Positions 29,100 through 40,138 of a DNA stretch of 64,000 nucleotides are shown in pieces. The stretch is from the NCBI GenBank assembly GCA_033558025.1, contig JAUCEF010000012.1, positions 3,410,001-3,474,000 on the forward strand, given 5' to 3'. Below the pieces are notes generated by a model. It did no database searches, was not told the origin of the DNA, and was given only the letters and a program-made list of their open reading frames with translations. The number at the start of each line of letters is the position of its first letter. Position 1 is the first letter of the stretch. Source of the DNA: Phytophthora sp. 'mugwort'. Taxonomy: Eukaryota; Oomycota; Peronosporomycetes; Peronosporales; Peronosporaceae. A program made the translations under genes and the position numbers.

Positions 29100-30370
29100 C
29101 TTCAGCTTCCGGCTCCTTGTAACGGGACACCGGCCTTTCCTGTCATCATGGCCCTTTCGGTCCCTCGAAACCGCTCCGATTCCGGAATCATGGACGTCGA
29201 GGCTACAACCGTACCCTTCCGTATATACAATTCATCCGTAGACGCGTTACAAATTTCCACCAAGACACGGCCTTGCTCAACTATTCCCATGGACCGTGCC
29301 ATGCATAACGTCGGCGGCAAGCGACCCATCCACCAAGACAACAGCTTCTCTTCAATGTCGCCTATCCCGTAGCTCCAACCAGAGACTAGCCTTGCGGAGG
29401 CAGTCGGACGGACGCTCCCATCACAGTCATGTACTTCCGGTAGAGGATAGTGACACCCAAGGCAGCAAATCGCCGTCGACTTCAGATTGAGTGACCGATC
29501 GGCCGCGTCGATCACGGCGCGAAAGGCCCCCAACGCGTCCACACTCAATATGGCGTCTACATGTTCTGCTCCGTTACCAACAGGCTGAGTCGAATCTCCA
29601 TAGCCCTAGTCGTTTGGGCAGGGTCAATCAGCCTCGCTTCAACCAGTGTCCGGACGAACTCCGCACTTGACCGTCGTACGGCACCAAGAACGCCGATGCC
29701 ATCCCCAGCCCCTTCAGCACCCGACCGTCCAGCGGACTCAGGGTAGCACCGGTACCAGCGAGCATCTGGAGCGGTAGGCAGTTAATCTAGCCGCCGGCCA
29801 GTGCCTCGAACATACCAATCGAGCACAACCTATCCGGGGCGTGTCAACTTTACGCGGTATTTCCTCGCCTTCGTTATCATCACGGACGCCGAAACCGTCC
29901 GGCAGGTTAATCGTGCCGACTTCTACCAACCGGGATTAGGTACGCGGGACGGTTCATGCACTTCGGGACAGACGACATCCACATAGTGAATCGCATCTTC
30001 CTCGCGCTTATCATGTAATCCAAAATCACCTAACGCCTCAGCTTGTTCTCCATACAAAGATGAACAGTCAAAACCGAGTAGGGGCTTCTTAGCCCGACGT
30101 CGGCGACGATGCTGCGCGCTGGGCGATCTTTTGCTCCGACCTCGATTGCGTAACTGTTGCCATTGTGACGATTCCTCGTGAAGTAACCGGTGACCCAGGT
30201 CCGTACGGGGTGCCAGCGACCACCCTTACCTCGTGTAGGTTGGTTCCCTGGTCTACAAACCAGCGAAACCGTGACCAGTTCAGTTCGGCCTTCTGGTCGC
30301 GCTCTACCGAGACCTCGTCGACTCCTTCCGTCTTCACGGGTAGATCCTCGGGAGTAATGACCGGTTTCAC
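29100..30370 (-). pseudogene. Gypsy protease and linker region (decayed element 1)
   Basis: Minus-strand frames upstream of the RT contain SVDALGAFRAVIDAADRSL and KGTVVASTSM, typical of the stretch around and after the retropepsin of Gypsy polyproteins. A Glu/Lys-rich linker lies at 30089-30370. No intact DTGA/DSGA motif was found. Confidence 0.55.
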
Positions 30371-31880
30371 TTTCTTCCAGGTTTCTTAGAGCAGGAGGTA
30401 CGTTGCTCGGCTAGCAATGGTGCGCACTAGCCGGGCAGATGATACTCCGGCCTGTTCACTCCCACGCAGTAATATGATGCACCCCGGGACGAACCGTGAC
30501 CTCGTATGGAATCGACGTATTATCTGCTACCGCTTCTTCGATACTCAACCGATCTATGCCCTCCAAGATGTCGTAGCGGAAGCACAGCCAAGCGTCTCCC
30601 CGTCGGAACTCGTCTCTTGTGCGGGGGCCGAATTTTCACCCGTTTCCGTTGGGAGTTCCGTTTTGCCGAAGTCCCTGTTGGCCCTTTTAGCTTCTTCAAA
30701 ATTTTCCAACACGGCTCGGAACCACTTCTCCCAGTATTCCGCCATTTCTCCCGCAGTCGCTTTCTTAATTCGCTCGAGAATAATCTCCGACAGGCCCAGC
30801 TAGCGAGACATATCCTTAATAGACGGTTCCTTCTGTGCGTCCTGATTCAGTTCCATCCGTCGTTTAACGTGGGGATAGTCGATCTACCAGTTCTTTGTCA
30901 TATTCTTCCCCCTCGACAGCTATGGCTGTACCAGTTACAGAGTCCTTCTTGCCCGGGAGCGCACTTCTCCGTCTCCACGAGCGCTTCGTCCTTGAGCAAT
31001 TGCTCGTAAGGCGGAGCCACCGCCTCCTCGGGTTTCAGGCTCGCACCGTCCTCCCCGCGGTTGAGGAACCGTTCCGCAAAGTCGAAGAATCGTTTTCCGC
31101 TCTCGTGGAACTGTCCCCCTTAACTGTTTCCGAGGGCTCCACGTCACACGCCGTCAATCGTTTCCTGTAGGGCGGTCGCAGCGTCTTCTTCCTTGGTAGG
31201 AGCCGGGATCGCGGCCCATTCGGCGTAAACACAATCACCGAGGTCAACCCCTCTATCGTCAAGGTATTCTTCATCGATCATCCACCTCTTCCACGGCTTC
31301 TTATTCCTTGCAGGCTTCTTTAGGATGCCGTGATGGGCCCCGCTCACTTCAGCGCGAACTCTTGAGGAGGTCTTATAGGCGCCGCTTCATATTCGTCGTC
31401 GGTCCCGTGTACGTCGGAAAGCTCAGAGCCAGATGGGCGGTTCCCGTTCTTTACTGTATCAGCGATCATAGTCCCGCCCTGAGTCCTAGTCAGGGTAGTT
31501 CCGTTGCTGACGGTCTTCTCGACCGTATCCCCGTTAACACCGCTACCGTCTCCTCATTTCCATACGTGATCTCCATTTTCTTGTTCATCTTCACAGCTAA
31601 CCAAGCTGCATTCCATTCTAGGACCATCATCTCTTCGGCCCCCTTCTCAGTCGCGGCAGCGAGCACCCCATGCACGCCTCTCGAGCTTCAACCTCGTTTT
31701 GGGTCACGGTCGACCGTGCTTCACCGCCAGTCCCGACCGTCGTCCATCCTCTACTTGCCATCGCGCCCCCTCGACCCCATTTTACCAACTCCGACGGGCT
31801 CCATTTCTTTCTCCAATTTCGTAATTACCTCCATCTCCTTCTTCTTGATTTTCGTAATTTGCTTGGTAATCGGACTCTCA
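30371..31880 (-). pseudogene. Gypsy gag-pol linker, heavily decayed (element 1)
   Basis: Short overlapping frames on both strands. The minus strand has Lys/Glu-rich pieces such as KKPWKRWMIDEEYLDDRG near 31290. The position between gag and protease makes this the decayed gag-pol interval, but no catalytic motif is visible. Confidence 0.4.
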
Positions 31881-32660
31881 GTGTCCATGGTCACCACTCG
31901 AGCCACCGCTTTGTCTAAATGGATCCATATCCCCCTTCCTCTCGCCCCCATCATTGCCTCGAGGCGTTTTCCTTGTCGGCGGACCCATTATTCCGGAGCC
32001 TCGACAGCTTGGCATATTGGGCCCGCCGAATATTCTAAGAAGCAGCCGCCGTTCCGTTTGCCACCTCCGTCGCACTCGGAACGGCTATGACCGTACACTC
32101 CACACCGTCTGCACTCCATCGTGACCTATCGGCACATCGCACGACTATGCCCCTTGAATCCACATCGTCTGCAAAATGGCACGCCTTCCTGCGTCCGACT
32201 ATCAGCTCCCATATGAATGCCACGAAACAGTTGACCGTCCCCTTAGACAGACCGTCCGCTGGCTGAAGGAGCTTGTGCTCGATTCCTCGGCGATTCTAGG
32301 GTGCTGCCAGCGCGACTGTGCCTACTGTTGTTGCCATTGCTGCGGCTGGGATCTTGGAACCTCTGCGCCAGAGCGTCCATGGATGGGACCTCCTTCCTCT
32401 GGCTAGGAGCCACGTCAGAGAACTCGTCGTCTTCCTCGATCGGCCTGTACATATCCTTTATCATCAGCCACTCGCACGCTTCCGGTATGTCGTTCGCCGG
32501 ACTCGAATCAAGCGTCGCTAACATCGCTTATTACGCAATCCACGACGGAACAGTTGGTACTGCGTCTGGGAGTTAGGATATTTAAGCGAGGCACACAGCT
32601 CGGTCACCCTGTCGCCCCATTCCTCCACAGGCGAGTCCGTGGCCAAGTAGGTTGCTTACT
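31880..32660 (-). pseudogene. Gypsy Gag with two CCHC zinc knuckles (decayed element 1)
   Basis: Reading leftward, a Gag core segment has EEWGDRVTELCASLKYP (32560-32640) and IPEACEWLMIKDMY near 32460. Two zinc knuckles follow, CRRCGFKGHSRAMC (about 32140-32190) and CRRCGVYGHSRSEC (about 32075-32130), separated by a stop. The knuckles keep the C-x2-C-x4-H-x4-C spacing. The N-terminal part of Gag is missing. Confidence 0.8.
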
Positions 32661-32697
32661 AGCCTTAAAGTGTAATGTATTTTTGTTAACTCCGCTG

Positions 32698-32752
32698 GGT
32701 ATCTTCTCGTTTTGTCATTCGCTATGTTTAAATCCGGAGCTGTTACGCGGCT
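32698..32752 (-). repeat. LTR-like remnant, right side of decayed Gypsy element
   Basis: Partner of 25277-25330 (shared core GTCATTCGCTATGT, GGAGCTGTTA). It lies just beyond the truncated Gag start, so a deletion probably removed the leader and Gag start. Confidence 0.35.
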
Positions 32753-33660
32753 TTGTAGTTTTTACTGACAATTAATTTGCAACAAAATTTGATACCGCTT
32801 GCATTTCAAACGTAGTTGGTTCAGAAATTTTGAATTCAGTGTGCACGCAGCTGTAGTGCGACGGACAACCGTACTTTGACGAAACCTTTTGGTTACACGA
32901 TGATAATTGTACTCCTTACCATCCGCTTGCCGAAACACTCGACCCAGCGAAGTAAGTTAGGGAGGTTATATATTGTCTTTATTACTGGCAGCTGATAAAT
33001 CTTGCATTTGATGTGTGCGTTTGAGGAATTCGCCTTCTAGACCGGACAGTTCGTGATGAGCAGCGGACAAGCAAGAAGCAACCGACAATGCTCGCAGTCT
33101 GCGAGTCGCAGATATTTGCTACTTAAGCATAACTAAAAGGGAGTCCGTCGCATCTTGGGAAATATATGCTCACCCTAGTTACTAAGAGATCAGCGAGCTC
33201 TGCACGGCTTTTGTGACTGAATTTTAACGTTACTACGAAAAAAATGAGATTCCAAATTTGTCAGATGCAAAAACAAAGTAACCGAAGATGTTCTCATACA
33301 GCTCATGCTCTAGCACCATCACACTAGTCTTTTATGACCATATGAAGCCAAAATCGCAGTTTCACTCATTTCAAGGGCACAGGCTTTGTTAGTCTTTCTT
33401 GCAACAGCTCTAACGTACTCTTCATTAGCTTGAAGTGCTCTTATAATGCCGTTCTCAAGGCTGCCAGCTCGACGGCGAACGGTCACGAGCGCTTTTGACC
33501 TGCGATGTCCGCGACGCCATTCAGTAGCTTGAGTAGAACTGGGAATGCAGGCTCGATGCTCAACAATCGAGGTGGATCTTGGTATCTATTTTTGCTCAGC
33601 GTGAGTGTCCAGCTCAGTATATCTTAATCGCGTCCTACGTACCTAACGAAGCGATTGTCG
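32753..33660. other. No recognisable feature
   Basis: AT-rich sequence between the Gypsy relic and the gene island. No gene or repeat recognised. Confidence 0.4.
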
Positions 33661-33666
33661 TCGTAG

Positions 33667-34230
33667 TCAGCTTAGCAATGGTAATGCGTCTGGTGCGGTT
33701 CGGCGAGTAGTTTGACGGACGACGGACCACAGCACAGTGAGGCTCGGCTTTTCTCGAATTCGACGCATTCGACGGTTTACAACGCGGCGTACTCGACATC
33801 TCTGCATGTGCGAGCTCTCCAGCATGAAGCCGAGCAAGTTTAGCTGCAACAGCATCGTGGTGGTGACAACGAGAGATGGACTCAAAGTCCCGGACTCGAC
33901 GCGCTCGCTGCTTTGCGGCGTAATGCGTGACCAATATGACTGGAGTGAACCGGGCAAGTGACGACGTGGCCGTTGAAGCACCGTGGGAATCCCTGGACTG
34001 TACTTGAAGTAATGGGCACACTGAAATCCTGCGGACCACATACATTCAGTACTGCAGGTTGTTTTCTTCATCATTTCGAAGCATTTTCGTAGTAACGTAT
34101 TTATTCGTTTAACAAAGGTATATATTCTTGCAGGCAATTGACGCGCATAGTCGCGCTCCAACCCTGCACCCCAAGCAGCCCGCTTCAACCACCTGCTGAC
34201 GAATGCACGCCACGCACTTGACCTGCGCAT
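33667..34230 (-). CDS. Uncertain hypothetical ORF divergent from the epimerase
   Basis: An open frame of 187 codons starts at 34230, only 12 bases left of the epimerase promoter. A second frame (33635-34045) is open over the same region. I recognise no domain, signal peptide or family in either. The divergent placement makes a real transcript possible, perhaps spliced, but chance open frames are equally likely. Confidence 0.2.
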   Translation of the reverse strand: MRRSSAWRAFVSRWLKRAAWGAGLERDYARQLPARIYTFVKRINTLLRKCFEMMKKTTCSTECMWSAGFQCAHYFKYSPGIPTVLQRPRRHLPGSLQSYWSRITPQSSERVESGTLSPSLVVTTTMLLQLNLLGFMLESSHMQRCRVRRVVNRRMRRIREKPSLTVLWSVVRQTTRRTAPDALPLLS

Positions 34231-34241
34231 GGATCTCCACT

Positions 34242-34256
34242 ATCCATTCTGCAATT
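34242..34256 (+). promoter_or_regulatory. Oomycete core promoter (Inr plus flanking region) of the epimerase
   Basis: ATCCATTCTGCAATTG fits the oomycete initiator with flanking region (consensus around TCATTYYNCAATTT). It lies 51 bases before the ATG, a normal short leader. Confidence 0.65.
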
Positions 34257-34306
34257 GATCAGCAAGGCATCAATCAACTCACCGCAAAGCAATCCCCATC
34301 AACCAC

Positions 34307-35299
34307 ATGTCCATCAAGTTTCTGAACCAGGGCGCCAAGATTCAAGAGTTCGTCGTAGGCGGCCGCAACCTCGTGCTGGGCTTCCCCACGCCCGAACTCT
34401 ATATCGAGCATTGCGGGCCACACTTCGGTGAGACCGTGGGGCGCATCGCCAACCGCGTGTCAGGCGCCAAGGTGGAGCTCAACGGCAAGTCATACGACCT
34501 CATCGCCAACGATGGCGTAAACTCGCTGCACGGCGGCAACACGTGGGGCCTCAAGGACTTCGAGGGCCCCACGCCTGTTAAGAACCACGAGGGCAAGGAC
34601 GCCGTGCAGTACAAGCTGGTGAGCCCCAACGGAGACTCAGGATTCCCCGGCACCGTCGAGTTCACTGTTACGTACACCCAGACGATGAGCAAAACGGCGA
34701 ACGGCAAGGAGCGCGTGGAGCTTGAGGCTGAGTACGAGGCCCAGCTCGTGGGCCCGGATGAAATCAAAGAGACGGCCATCAACATCACTAACCACAGCTA
34801 CTTTAATCTGTCGGACCGCGACACTATCGATGGCACGGAGGTCACGCTCGCTTCAGACCAGTACCTAGTGCCGGACGAGGGCAACATCCCCACGGGTGCC
34901 ATCGAGACCTTCCCGGGCATCAAAGCCGATGATAAGTTCACGCTCGGCGTCAAGGAACCCAATGTGGACCACTGTTTCCTCATGAACAAGAATTCCAAGA
35001 GTATTCCGCTCGATACGCGCAAGCTGCCGCTGCAACTGATGGTCACCGCGGAGCACCCGGACACGAAAATTCACCTCGAGGTGCTCAGCACCGAGCCTGC
35101 CTTCCAGTTCTACACGGGCTTCTGGAACGACGTCCCGGCCGTCGCAGGCCAACCCGCCCGCGGCTCGCGCTCGGGGTTTGCCGTCGAACCTGGTCGCTTC
35201 GTGAACGCCATCAACACGCCCGAGTGGCGTAACCAAATGCTGCTGCACAAGGGCGAGAAGTTCGGCAGCCGTATCGTCTATCGCGCCTGGGTGGCATAG
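34307..35299 (+). CDS. Aldose 1-epimerase (galactose mutarotase)
   Basis: A single uninterrupted frame of 330 residues, the usual length for GalM-type mutarotases. The enzyme interconverts the alpha and beta anomers of hexoses such as galactose and glucose in the cytosol, feeding the Leloir pathway and glycolysis. Family signatures in order are GRIANR (Arg50), SLHGG (His75, substrate binding), ITNHSYFNLS (His163, the general acid), VDHCF (Asp221) and GFAVEPGRF (Glu294, the catalytic base). No signal peptide is evident. The start at 34307 is supported by the promoter at 34242-34256 and by full-length alignment to the family fold start. Codons are GC-ending, unlike the decayed sequence on both sides, which indicates a gene under selection. 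No intron is apparent. Confidence 0.96.
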   Translation: MSIKFLNQGAKIQEFVVGGRNLVLGFPTPELYIEHCGPHFGETVGRIANRVSGAKVELNGKSYDLIANDGVNSLHGGNTWGLKDFEGPTPVKNHEGKDAVQYKLVSPNGDSGFPGTVEFTVTYTQTMSKTANGKERVELEAEYEAQLVGPDEIKETAINITNHSYFNLSDRDTIDGTEVTLASDQYLVPDEGNIPTGAIETFPGIKADDKFTLGVKEPNVDHCFLMNKNSKSIPLDTRKLPLQLMVTAEHPDTKIHLEVLSTEPAFQFYTGFWNDVPAVAGQPARGSRSGFAVEPGRFVNAINTPEWRNQMLLHKGEKFGSRIVYRAWVA

Positions 35300-37089
35300 G
35301 CGGCGTTGGTATTCCTTCATGCAGGAGAGGTTGGAAGCGCGTGTTTGGTGGGATGGTATGAGCGAGCACGTGCTGGAGCTAGCACTACTAAGGGAGTACT
35401 CTATGGTGTACGCCTAATTGAGTAATACAAGTTTGTGTGATGTGAAGATTGATAACTGCCAAGCGGTTGCAGCTCGTGGTGTAGAAGTCTCGCAAGTGCA
35501 GCTGCACACCATCGCGGGCATCGGCATTGACAATTCTTTCGTGCACCGTAGCATAGCAATTTCTTGAAAGGATTGCGGACACCGTTAATCTTCAAAATTA
35601 CTTTTACGTAGTATTAGCCGCGCGAGAAAGCATAATGTACAGCGAAACTTGCAGCAACATCTTCCGGTCCAGGCGAAGATATGTGTACGTAGGACGGTCC
35701 TAGGCTATGTAGAACCTAGCTTTCAATATTGTAATTAAGCTACCGAATGAAATTTGAGAAGACTATGGTATAGTTCATGATACTTCGAAGTATATCACTT
35801 CATTCGCGATTTGCGGAAGTACTCGTAAGCTTTCATAACGCGGGTCCAGCCATCCTGCTCTCCAAATGAACAACACTACCTCGCGGTCCACCACTAGCGG
35901 CTTGATTGCGTACATTATAACGATAGAATCAGATGGCTTTTGTATTTTAATACAAGAACTCGCATTGAGGTTTTCATGATGTATTTGAAAATACATCATG
36001 TTCTTGGTTTGTTTACAATATGGATCGTTCAACCTAGCCATATCATACCTGTTTGGTGAGTACTTTACCTATCCTTGGCAACATCCATTGCGAAGTTGGA
36101 TATCTTGAACGGCACATCGGCATTACCGAAGTCCGATTCTTCTAGCGCCGTATGAGCCGCATCGGCCAACTGATCCTACGTGACCAGGTCGTGCATCTCG
36201 CCCGACATCCCGGTAGCGGGCAGGGAGTGGTTGTGGATCGTCTAAGTCGTCGAATACTCGATCTGGGCTCTATCGCCAGGGGGCTACAGATACGAGTTCT
36301 GATAGGACGCAGATGTGGTCCGCGAGTCGAGTCGGACAACCCAGTCTTGGCGGCGTTGCCATCTTTCTGACAGCAGACGGTTGATGATGTAGAGTTTGAA
36401 CTGGTAAACAAAAAAAAATATTCAGCGTTGTTGCAAGCGTCGGCTGAGCGAATGAACAACGGCGTAACGGCGGTTGACGGGGGAGACGAAGCCTTGGTGC
36501 ACCCCCCCCCCCCGTTCGCTGGATAGGTTCGACTCGTGTAGGTGAGCAGCTTTAGAAATGAAATCCGAACACCCAGCAAGTCTGGGGAGTGGTGGTCATG
36601 ATCACAAAAATATGGCGGTGGTTCAAGCACTACTTGGCCGCTCATGGAGGCACCCACACGATATTGCTACCTGCTTTGGCCGTGTCTACCAGGACAAGTG
36701 TAGATGACTCGATTGTCCAGGATACCTACTCTGTGAAATTCACACCGTAGCGGTTGCGTGCCGGCTCCGTTGCCCACGAGCATCAGTGTCTACAACGTAA
36801 TGGCTCGCATTGTCTCCTAGTGTTTCTGTCGTAAGTCATTCGCGAATCGCGGTTGCCATCGAGCAGACTCGATCCTTGGCGTTGCCTCAGGTGCTACGAA
36901 CGGATCCGTTGAGACATTTATGGCAACGTCGGACCCGCTGTTCATATTGGGGTCCTCCAAGTCCCGGTTCCGATCACTGCCTCTATGATCGGCCGCCAAG
37001 CAACATGCACGGTGAACATGTGTGCCGTACCAAGTGCCTTTCTACAGTACTAGAGAAACACTGTGAGAATCCGTAATGAAATGAACGTC
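35300..37089. other. Intergenic region without recognised genes
   Basis: Contains short overlapping open frames without recognisable domains, a perfect hairpin at 35975-36000 and a C homopolymer near 36500. No gene supported. Confidence 0.4.
35975..36000. repeat. Perfect short hairpin
   Basis: CATGATGTATTT and its exact reverse complement are separated by GA, giving 12-bp arms. Confidence 0.85.
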
Positions 37090-37907
37090 TACACTCCGCG
37101 ACAGATTAGATCACCCATCCACGTCGGTGGCTGTAACTCAGTTAATTTTTATAGCTAGAATCTGCTGTTTAGATATGCTGTTCGTGCTATTGCCCAGAAC
37201 CGGCTATACGTGATAACGAGCGCGATTGCGACGTACATGGGAGGGCCCCTATACAAGCGTGCGGTTTTAGCACCGCGACAGGTCACCCACCTCAGCTATT
37301 TAACTTTAAGTATAATCTAACCTAATGAATGTAGCAACTATTCACAATTGCTTCAATTCTAATGACGGATAATCTCGTCCGGCACGACGGGCCTTCGTAT
37401 GGATAGCAGCGACGGTCCGACAAGCTTGTTAACCCCAGACATACTTTATAACCACTAGACTTCATGTCACTACTACAAATTGCTACCATGGGGGCTCGCA
37501 GTGTGAGTCACACTTACCTGGATAAAAATCCACTCATATTGCTACTATATTCCATACAACAATGCCGAATTAGCAACACCTTTAAGGCGAGCTGTGCTAG
37601 TCCTCGGTCGTCATTGTCGGCTGTATATAACACTTAGAAATTGGAGCAATTGTGAATAGTTGCTACATTCATTAGGTTAGATTATACTTAAAGTTAAATA
37701 GCTGAGGTGGGTGACCTGTCGCGGTGCTAAAACCGCACGCTTGTATAGGGGCCCTCCCATGTACGTCGCAATCGCGCTCGTTATCACGTATAGCCGGTTC
37801 TGGGCAATAGCACGAACAGCATATCTAAACAGCAGATTCTAGCTATAAAAATTAACTGAGTTACAGCCACCGACGTGGATGGGTGATCTAATCTGTCGCG
37901 GAGTGTA
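37090..37907. mobile_element. Fold-back/MITE-like element with about 270-bp terminal inverted repeats
   Basis: The arm 37090 to about 37363 (starting TACACTCCGCGACAGATTAG) is the reverse complement of about 37634-37907, with no mismatch seen over roughly the outer 260 bases. The central 270 bases are non-coding. The TA at each outer end could be a TA target duplication. With no transposase inside, this is a non-autonomous element. Identical arms suggest recent insertion or arm conversion. Confidence 0.88.
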
Positions 37908-37990
37908 TGACTCGTAAGTTCATAAGACGTCACCTATTACACATATAGTGGTACACCGGCGAACTCCATCGCAATCTAAGGAGATACAAG

Positions 37991-38020
37991 TACTACATGT
38001 AGTAAGTACTACATGTAGTA
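37991..38020. repeat. Two copies of a 14-bp perfect palindrome
   Basis: TACTACATGTAGTA occurs at 37991-38004 and 38007-38020, followed by a partial third copy. The same palindrome recurs at 41861-41874. Confidence 0.85.
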
Positions 38021-38244
38021 GTACTACATAGTACAGTAGTATAAAGTTTATCGTGTCCATGCCTCGATGTATAGCTGCACTACTGGGACTCGAACGCGCT
38101 GATTTTGTAAGTAAATAAAACACATCAAAATGCGTATCCAAGTAGTATTCAAGTCTGATTACTGGGGAGGACAGGGGCGAGTGCATAGCTGACGCCTGCT
38201 GAATTTGACAAGATGAGGCTCGACGCCTGATAGGAAGCCATCAT

Positions 38245-39594
38245 TTACGGCTTGGCCGTCACGGGGCACGGCGTTGTGGTCTCCGGTAGCGACGTCACGG
38301 AGTTGGGGCACGGAGTTGTCGAGGCCGGAGTAGTAGCCGGAGCCGTAGTCTCAGGCAGGGACGTCGCCGGGCAGGGCGTAGTCGGAGCCGGAGTAGTAAT
38401 AGCCGGAGCCGTAGTCTCAGGCAGAGACGTTACTGGGCAGGGCGTGGTCGTAGCAGGAGTAGTCGTCGCTGGTGCCGTTGTCTCAGGAAGCGAGGTCACG
38501 GGGCATGGGGTCGAGGTGGGGGCCTCCGTGTCGGGCAGTGAGGTCACCGGGCAAGGTGTGGCCGTCGGCGCCTCGGTTTCAGGGAGGGACGTCACAGGGC
38601 ATGGCGTGTCCGGAACCGACGTGATCGGGCACGGGGTGTCCGGCAGAGAAGTAACGGGGCATGGGGTGTCCGGCAGCGACGTCACAGGGCACGGGGTATC
38701 CGGCAGGGAAGTGACCGGGCACGGGGTGTCTGGCAGCGACGTGACTGGGCAGGGGGTGTCCGGCAGGGAAGTGACCGGGCACGGGGTGTCCGGCAGCGAC
38801 GTGACTGGGCAGGGGGTGTCCGGCAGCGACGTGACTGGGCAGGGGGTGTCCGGCAGGGAAGTGACTGGGCATGGGGTATCCGGCAGCGACGTCACAGGGC
38901 AGGGGGTGTCCGGCAGGGAAGTGACTGGGCAGGGGGTGTCCGGCAGCGACGTGACTGGGCAGGGGGTGTCCGGCAGGGAAGTGACTGGGCATGGGGTATC
39001 CGGCAGCGACGTCACAGGGCAGGGGGTGTCCGGCAGGGAAGTGACTGGGCATGGGGTATCCGGCAGCGACGTGACTGGGCAGGGGGTGTCCGGCAGGGAA
39101 GTGACCGGGCACGGGGTGTCCGGCAGCGACGTGACTGGGCAGGGGGTGTCCGGCAGCGACGTGACTGGGCAGGGGGTGTCCGGCAGCGACGTGACTGGGC
39201 AGGGGGTGTCCGGCAGCGACGTCACGGGGCAGGGTGTGGCGGTGTCAGGCAGCGAGGTAACGGGGCATGGTGTTCTGGACGTACCGCAACCGACGGACGG
39301 GAGCACGCAGCCCCAGGTGTCGCCATTAACGATAGCGCACTCGGCGTCCTCGGGTGCCACGCACGTGCTGCCGTTCCAAGACGGCAGGTAGTCGTAGCAG
39401 TCGGCGATGGCCACGTCGCCTTTGAGCGGGCAGGCCGTGCCGGCCGGCGACTCACCAGCGCCAGAGCACATGGCGCCGCGCGAGGCGGGCGAGTTGTAGG
39501 TGGCGTCGCGACACAGTGAAACGGGCAGGTCATCGAGCGCCGCTGCGGCCGACACGGCCATGGCGGCGCATATGAGCGTAGCGAATATTTTCAT
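38245..39594 (-). CDS. Secreted Cys-rich protein with tandem [10 protein letters not shown] decapeptide repeats
   Basis: A 449-residue frame. Residues 1-20 ([20 protein letters not shown]) form a clear signal peptide. Residues about 21-103 are a Cys-rich domain with eight or so cysteines ([48 protein letters not shown]). About twenty near-identical decapeptides [10 protein letters not shown] follow, then a Thr/Ala/Pro-rich tail with looser repeats. Thr/Pro/Ser richness suggests heavy O-glycosylation and a cell-wall or extracellular mucin-like role; the repeat cysteines could cross-link. No catalytic domain or GPI signal was identified. I do not recognise a named family. The repeat is a 30-bp DNA minisatellite, so alleles may differ in length. 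It lies between the fold-back element and decayed sequence. Confidence 0.85.
   Translation of the reverse strand: MKIFATLICAAMAVSAAAALDDLPVSLCRDATYNSPASRGAMCSGAGESPAGTACPLKGDVAIADCYDYLPSWNGSTCVAPEDAECAIVNGDTWGCVLPSVGCGTSRTPCPVTSLPDTATPCPVTSLPDTPCPVTSLPDTPCPVTSLPDTPCPVTSLPDTPCPVTSLPDTPCPVTSLPDTPCPVTSLPDTPCPVTSLPDTPCPVTSLPDTPCPVTSLPDTPCPVTSLPDTPCPVTSLPDTPCPVTSLPDTPCPVTSLPDTPCPVTSLPDTPCPVTSLPDTPCPVTSLPDTPCPVTSLPDTPCPVTSLPDTPCPVTSLPDTPCPITSVPDTPCPVTSLPETEAPTATPCPVTSLPDTEAPTSTPCPVTSLPETTAPATTTPATTTPCPVTSLPETTAPAITTPAPTTPCPATSLPETTAPATTPASTTPCPNSVTSLPETTTPCPVTAKP
38630..39235 (-). repeat. 30-bp coding minisatellite
   Basis: About twenty 30-bp units encode the decapeptide repeats. Units fall into a few sequence variants that alternate in blocks, which suggests expansion of higher-order groups. 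The period is a multiple of three and the units lack stops in some other frames, which creates long spurious open frames on both strands. Confidence 0.93.
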
Positions 39595-39623
39595 ACTTTT
39601 CGTCGGGGTTGCGGAGCTATGAC

Positions 39624-39638
39624 CGATGAAAAGTGGGC
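39624..39638 (-). promoter_or_regulatory. Probable Inr-type core promoter of the repeat-protein gene
   Basis: On the minus strand CCCACTTTTCATCGG partly fits the oomycete initiator/flanking consensus and lies about 30-45 bases before the ATG at 39594. Confidence 0.4.
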
Positions 39639-40037
39639 ACTGCTGAGACTGGGTACAGATCGAGCTTGGTTACGTTAATAACAACGTCAAATTTGGAAGT
39701 GCTGAACAGCGACCTTCAATGCAAGTGCCGAAGCGTGAACCTGAGTGCGTTCCCTCTCGTGCTGGGCGCGACTGCTCTTCCGGCACAGTTGTCCACGCGG
39801 ACATAGCGCGTACCATATTGGATGCGGAACGACATAGACGGGTCCATATGTCACAAGTACATCCATACTTTTTCCAGGTGGCTAGTCTTCAGTCTAAATC
39901 AGTGAGCTCGACGTCTGCCTGGCCGGGAATTCGCCGGGCGAACGCTCGTTACTTGAGGGAACCCCTCTATTAGAAGCATACTGGGTGTTGTACGCCGCAA
40001 TGGAAAACCAACATCAGGGTCGCGGCAACGGGTCCAT

Positions 40038-40138
40038 TGCTGCCAACAAGGCCGCTCGATATCCGTGTACGAGCTCCCAAGCAACTTGCTGGGGAGATTG
40101 TACTGTACGCGAATATCGAGCGGCCCTGCTTCGCGGGT
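40038..40138. repeat. Large imperfect palindrome
   Basis: GGCCGCTCGATATCCGTGTA pairs with TACGCGAATATCGAGCGGCC, and inner CTCCCAAGCAA pairs with TTGCTGGGGAG, giving a near-continuous fold of about 80-100 bases with a tiny loop. Confidence 0.7.

Noticed and set aside
38579..39112. Minus-strand frame encoding [21 protein letters not shown] repeats
   Set aside because: Second frame of the same minisatellite; the frame with the signal peptide (38245-39594) explains the sequence.
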